Part shown: in pieces, positions 6,895 through 9,507 of the stretch
Position numbering within the stretch: position 1 is the first letter of the stretch
Layout of the letters: each line of letters begins with the position of its first letter
Source of the DNA: Devosia sp.
Lineage (GTDB): Bacteria > Pseudomonadota > Alphaproteobacteria > Rhizobiales > Devosiaceae
Assembly: GCA_011322005.1 (NCBI GenBank)
Contig: DROE01000036.1
Span: 1-9,507 of the forward strand
Reading direction: 5' to 3'
DNA length: 9,507 bases
Made by a program: the position numbers and the translations under genes
Notes under the pieces: model-generated
What the model was told of the DNA's origin: nothing
Database searches by the model: none
The model's input: the letters and a program-made list of their open reading frames with translations, nothing else

Positions 6895-7479
6895 ATGAGC
6901 GGTAAGAAAATTCTGATGATCTGCGGTGATTTTGGCGAAGACTATGAAACTATGGTTCCATTTCAGACACTTATGGCTGTCGGTCATCAGGTTGATGCTG
7001 TCTGTCCGAACAAGAAGGCGGGCGATACCATCGCCACTTCAATCCACGATTTTGAGGGCGAGCAGACCTATTCGGAAAAACGCGGGCACAATTTTGCACT
7101 GAACGCCAGCTTTTCCGACATCGACCCGGCGGATTACGACGCTCTGGTCCTGCCCGGTGGCCGGGCGCCTGAATATCTGCGGCTGGATGCGGATGTCATT
7201 GCCGCCGTCCGGCACTTCTTTGAAGCTGAAAAGCCGGTGGCCGCCATTTGCCACGGTGCCCAGATTCTGGCTGCCGCCGATGTTCTGAAGGACCGCGTCT
7301 GCTCAGCTTATCCGGCCTGCGCCCCCGAAGTCAGCATGGCTGGAGGAAAATATGCCGATATTGCTATTGATGGCGCGATAACAGATGCTAATCTGGTCAC
7401 GGCCCCCGCATGGCCGGCCCACCCGGCCTGGATGGCCCAGTTTCTTGGTGTTCTTGGGACCCGCATCACCCACGCCTGA
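6895..7479 (+). CDS. DJ-1/PfpI family protein, plant DJ-1D-like
   Basis: A 194-residue cytosolic protein of the DJ-1/PfpI superfamily. The nucleophile elbow AAICHGAQ places the reactive cysteine at 119 with His120. Acidic partners are visible at Glu15 (GDFGEDYE) and Glu93 (PGGRAPEYL). The blocks around residues 10-20, KKAGD (40-44), HDFEG, the RGHNFALNA segment and PGGRAPEYL recall the repeated domain of plant DJ-1D, which has glyoxalase activity on methylglyoxal and glyoxal. This is recalled family knowledge, not an alignment. Length is right for a single-domain member. The start at 6895 has a strong AAGGAG 6-7 nt upstream. It follows the GFA gene by about 200 bp and precedes the ribbon-helix-helix gene by 56 bp. 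PfpI-type protease or deglycase labels are also used for this family, so the reaction remains open. Confidence 0.92.
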   Translation: MSGKKILMICGDFGEDYETMVPFQTLMAVGHQVDAVCPNKKAGDTIATSIHDFEGEQTYSEKRGHNFALNASFSDIDPADYDALVLPGGRAPEYLRLDADVIAAVRHFFEAEKPVAAICHGAQILAAADVLKDRVCSAYPACAPEVSMAGGKYADIAIDGAITDANLVTAPAWPAHPAWMAQFLGVLGTRITHA

Positions 7480-7535
7480 CCGGCACCAGCAACAAGGGTA
7501 CGGCGCCGGGGCACAAAAAGAGGAGGAGAACCCTC

Positions 7536-7936
7536 ATGTGCAGACTTTTCATCGGCGCCGACCCCGCTTTGTGGCAACCGGCGACCCGCTCCGTGCGGAT
7601 TGAGGGACTGGCAACCAGCGTACGTCTGGAAGCGTTTTTCTGGGAGGTCCTGTCCGACATCGCCAAACGCGACGGGTTGACGCTCGGCCAGATTCTGACC
7701 CGTTTTATAACGAGTCGATTGAGGAAGGTCATGATCTGGAAAACTTTTCCTCCTTCCTCAGGGTCTGTTGTGCCCGGTTCCTCGCCCTGCAACTGAGCGG
7801 GGATATTCCCCGCTCCCCCACCGCCGCCATCCGCGACCTTGATGCCGAAGATATTTTGTCGCGCGAGCGTCAACGCTCGGGCAGTCACACGAACGCATCC
7901 CCTCTCGAAATACGCGACAGTACCTCGACCCATTGA
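7536..7936 (+). pseudogene. Ribbon-helix-helix domain protein, frameshifted at a T run
   Basis: The gene opens at ATG 7536 after a strong AGGAGG (7521-7526) with MCRLFIGADP, then a ribbon-helix-helix segment (TRSVRIEG, SVRLEAFFWEVL), like alphaproteobacterial RHH_4-type putative DNA-binding proteins. The frame is natural through LTRF (to 7706), then becomes ITSRLRK and stops at 7796 after 86 residues. Re-reading from 7706 in the -1 frame gives a convincing continuation (YNESIEEGHDLENF, SSFLRVCCARFLALQL, SGDIP) to TGA at 7934-7936. The joined product would be 133 residues, normal for the family. One T missing from the TTTT run at 7703-7706 explains it. Either the gene is genuinely broken, the assembly has a homopolymer error, or rarely the ribosome slips. 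The sequence is not a canonical -1 slippery heptamer. If truncated, the C-terminal part of the domain is lost. It is 56 bp after the DJ-1 gene, so co-transcription is likely. Confidence 0.82.
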
Positions 7937-7947
7937 GCCTTTGAACC

Positions 7948-7976
7948 TTTGCGCTTTTGCAATCCGGTGCTATAGG
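7948..7976 (+). promoter_or_regulatory. Candidate icd promoter
   Basis: TTTGCG (7948-7953) and TATAGG (7971-7976, within GCTATAG) are separated by 17 bp, ahead of icd. The -10 resembles alphaproteobacterial housekeeping promoters; the -35 is a weak match. It would give a 5' leader of about 55-60 nt. Confidence 0.35.
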
Positions 7977-7988
7977 GGCGCCAGCCAC

Positions 7989-8010
7989 GGCCCGGCATCC
8001 TGTTCGGGCC
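7989..8010 (+). other. GC-rich inverted repeat in the icd leader
   Basis: GGCCCG (7989-7994) and CGGGCC (8005-8010) are perfectly complementary across a 10-nt loop and lie between the candidate promoter and the icd Shine-Dalgarno site. It could form a hairpin in the leader RNA or be a protein-binding dyad. No riboswitch family is recognised. Confidence 0.4.
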
Positions 8011-8039
8011 ATAATTTCACCTGAAGCGCGGAGTGCCCA

Positions 8040-9251
8040 ATGGCCAAAATCAAAGTAACAAACCCCATCGTCGAACTCGACGGCGACGAAATGACCCGGA
8101 TCATTTGGCACGCCATCAAGGAAAAACTCATCCACCCCTACCTCGACGTCGACCTTAAATATTATGACCTGGGGATTGAATCGCGCGACGCCACCGATGA
8201 CCAGATTACCATTGACGCTGCCAACGCCATCAAGAAATACGGCGTTGGCGTGAAATGCGCCACCATCACCCCCGACGAAGCGCGCGTTGAAGAGTTCGGC
8301 CTTAAAAAAATGTGGCGTTCCCCCAACGGCACCATCCGCAATATTCTGGGTGGCGTTATTTTCCGCGAACCCATCATCTGCGACAATGTTCCCCGCCTTG
8401 TACCCGGCTGGACGCAACCAATTATTGTTGGCCGCCACGCCTATGGCGATCAGTACCGCGCCACCGACTTCCGCTTCCCCGGTAAGGGAAAATTGTCGAT
8501 CAAGTTCGTTGGCGAGGACGGCAAGGAAATCGAGCACGAAGTGTTCGATGCTCCTTCCTCCGGTGTTGCCATGGCCATGTATAACCTGGATGATTCCATC
8601 CGGGACTTTGCCCGCGCCTCGCTGAACTATGCGCTTCAGCGCAAGGTTCCCTGCTACCTTTCTACCAAGAACACCATCCTCAAAGTCTATGACGGTCGCT
8701 TCAAGGATATCTTCCAGGAGGTGTTTGATACCGAATTTGCCGACGCCTACAAAGAAGCGGATATCTGGTATGAGCATCGCCTGATCGACGATATGGTCGC
8801 CGCCGCCCTCAAATGGTCGGGCGGATATGTCTGGGCCTGCAAAAACTATGATGGCGACGTACAGTCCGACATCGTGGCGCAGGGGTTCGGCTCTTTGGGC
8901 CTTATGACCTCGGTTCTGATGACCCCGGATGGCAAGACGGTGGAAAGCGAGGCGGCCCACGGAACCGTCACCCGCCACTACCGCCAGCATCAGGAAGGCA
9001 AGGCCACCTCCACAAACTCCACCGCCTCGATTTACGCCTGGACCCGTGGTCTCGCACATCGCGCCAAGCTCGACGACAACGCAGAACTGGCAAAATTCGC
9101 CACAACGCTGGAGCAAACCGTTGTCGACACCATCCAGAGCGGGGGCATGACCAAGGATCTGGCACTGCTGGTTGGCCCGGATCAGGAATGGCTTTCCACC
9201 ATGGGCTTTCTGGAGGCCATCGACGAAAACCTGCAAAAAGCCATGGCCTGA
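8040..9251 (+). CDS. icd: NADP-dependent isocitrate dehydrogenase
   Basis: A 403-residue cytosolic TCA-cycle enzyme converting isocitrate and NADP+ to 2-oxoglutarate, CO2 and NADPH with Mg2+ or Mn2+. It belongs to the eukaryote-like (type II, homodimeric) group, not the E. coli-like group. The residues fall at the same numbers as in human IDH1: Ser94 in SPNGT, Arg100, Arg109, Arg132 in VGRHAYGDQY and Tyr139. The catalytic-lysine region STKNTILK and the metal-binding aspartates near YEHRLIDD follow. The NADP-binding segment HGTVTRHYRQHQ has the Arg-His pair expected for NADP rather than NAD preference. The start at 8040 has GGAG at 8030-8033. It is transcribed in the same direction as the frameshifted ribbon-helix-helix gene, 103 bp downstream of it, probably from its own promoter. 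Nothing is unusual in the coding sequence. Confidence 0.97.
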   Translation: MAKIKVTNPIVELDGDEMTRIIWHAIKEKLIHPYLDVDLKYYDLGIESRDATDDQITIDAANAIKKYGVGVKCATITPDEARVEEFGLKKMWRSPNGTIRNILGGVIFREPIICDNVPRLVPGWTQPIIVGRHAYGDQYRATDFRFPGKGKLSIKFVGEDGKEIEHEVFDAPSSGVAMAMYNLDDSIRDFARASLNYALQRKVPCYLSTKNTILKVYDGRFKDIFQEVFDTEFADAYKEADIWYEHRLIDDMVAAALKWSGGYVWACKNYDGDVQSDIVAQGFGSLGLMTSVLMTPDGKTVESEAAHGTVTRHYRQHQEGKATSTNSTASIYAWTRGLAHRAKLDDNAELAKFATTLEQTVVDTIQSGGMTKDLALLVGPDQEWLSTMGFLEAIDENLQKAMA

Positions 9252-9507
9252 CAGCCTTTTGGCGGGTCAATTGCTTAGACCGCTTCATGTTTAGATTGAA
9301 TCAATTCTGTTTCATGATTGGCGAGATAGGCCAGTGCTGAAACGGGCGAAGCGCGATATTTGTTATCGGGCAAGACCGGTTTGGCTCTGGACATCCGCCA
9401 ATCTGAAACCCAAGGGGGACGGGCCCTTTTGCGCCAATACCGGCGCGAAGTCCTTCGGCCATATCCCCATATGGTCTTCAATCCTTCGCTTGGTCCTGTC
9501 ACAAAAA
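9252..9507. other. Terminal region with no confident gene; several frames open at the window edge
   Basis: These 256 bp follow icd. On the minus strand a frame runs from the window edge to TAA at 9275-9277 (76 codons, Arg/Trp-rich in its first half). A second minus frame reads FCDRTKRRIEDHMGIWPKDF from the edge and stops near 9362. On the plus strand a frame is open from 9330 to the edge (59 codons, no ATG until late). None has convincing codon usage or a recognised domain. Small inverted repeats are present: GCGCC/GGCGC (9431-9446) and CCATAT-CCCC-ATATGG (9459-9474). A degenerate mobile element, an edge-truncated gene or plain intergenic DNA are all possible. No clear icd terminator is seen; GCGGGTC/GACCGC near 9262-9283 could form a weak bulged stem. 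Confidence 0.4.

Noticed and set aside
6836..6898. Twenty-codon leader reading frame whose TGA overlaps the DJ-1 start as ATGA
   Set aside because: It has no Shine-Dalgarno site, no regulatory residue pattern and no paired hairpins; the overlap is probably chance.
7480..7509. CCGGC/GCCGG inverted repeat and CGGCGCCG palindrome after the DJ-1 gene as a terminator
   Set aside because: The loop is long, there is no T tract, and a strong ribosome site follows directly, so read-through into the next gene is more likely.
7758..9236. Long minus-strand open frame of 492 codons opposite icd
   Set aside because: It is a shadow of icd: antisense to a fully conserved enzyme, Gly/Val/Asn-rich with no recognisable domain, and also crosses the promoter and the frameshifted gene.

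Overview
The window looks like an ordinary chromosomal stretch of a moderately GC-rich alphaproteobacterium, probably Hyphomicrobiales (Rhizobiales). The placement is an inference from gene types: a 403-residue eukaryote-like NADP-isocitrate dehydrogenase, a short RsmJ lacking the N-terminal extension of the E. coli enzyme, and an alphaproteobacterial-style ribbon-helix-helix protein. No tRNA, rRNA, CRISPR array, complete insertion sequence or phage gene was seen.

Layout, left to right. A small MAPEG-family membrane protein (+) converges on a ZntA/CadA-type P1B metal ATPase (-). The ATPase is preceded by a MerR-family style promoter: a 23-bp dyad filling a 19-bp spacer, which suggests metal-induced expression by a ZntR/CadR regulator encoded elsewhere. 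Divergent from it are a small secreted four-cysteine protein of unknown function and, 21 bp later, the 16S rRNA methyltransferase rsmJ (+). rsmJ converges, with only 3 bp between stop codons, on a minus-strand pair: trmJ (tRNA ribose methyltransferase) and an overlapping PYROXD2-like FAD oxidoreductase.

The trmJ/GFA intergenic region carries a perfect 12-bp palindrome and about six degenerate 10-11 bp direct repeats. To its right, on the plus strand, are a GFA-family zinc protein, a DJ-1/PfpI protein resembling plant DJ-1D, a ribbon-helix-helix protein broken by an apparent one-base deletion in a T run, and icd, the NADP-isocitrate dehydrogenase of the TCA cycle. The last 256 bp hold no gene that can be called with confidence, although several frames run open off the window edge.

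Functional themes are metal efflux, RNA modification (rsmJ and trmJ), possible reactive-carbonyl handling (GFA and DJ-1) and central metabolism (icd). No strong candidate for a wholly new system was found. The most useful points are the ZntR-type operator without a linked regulator, the frameshifted ribbon-helix-helix gene, and the repeat/palindrome array between trmJ and the GFA gene.
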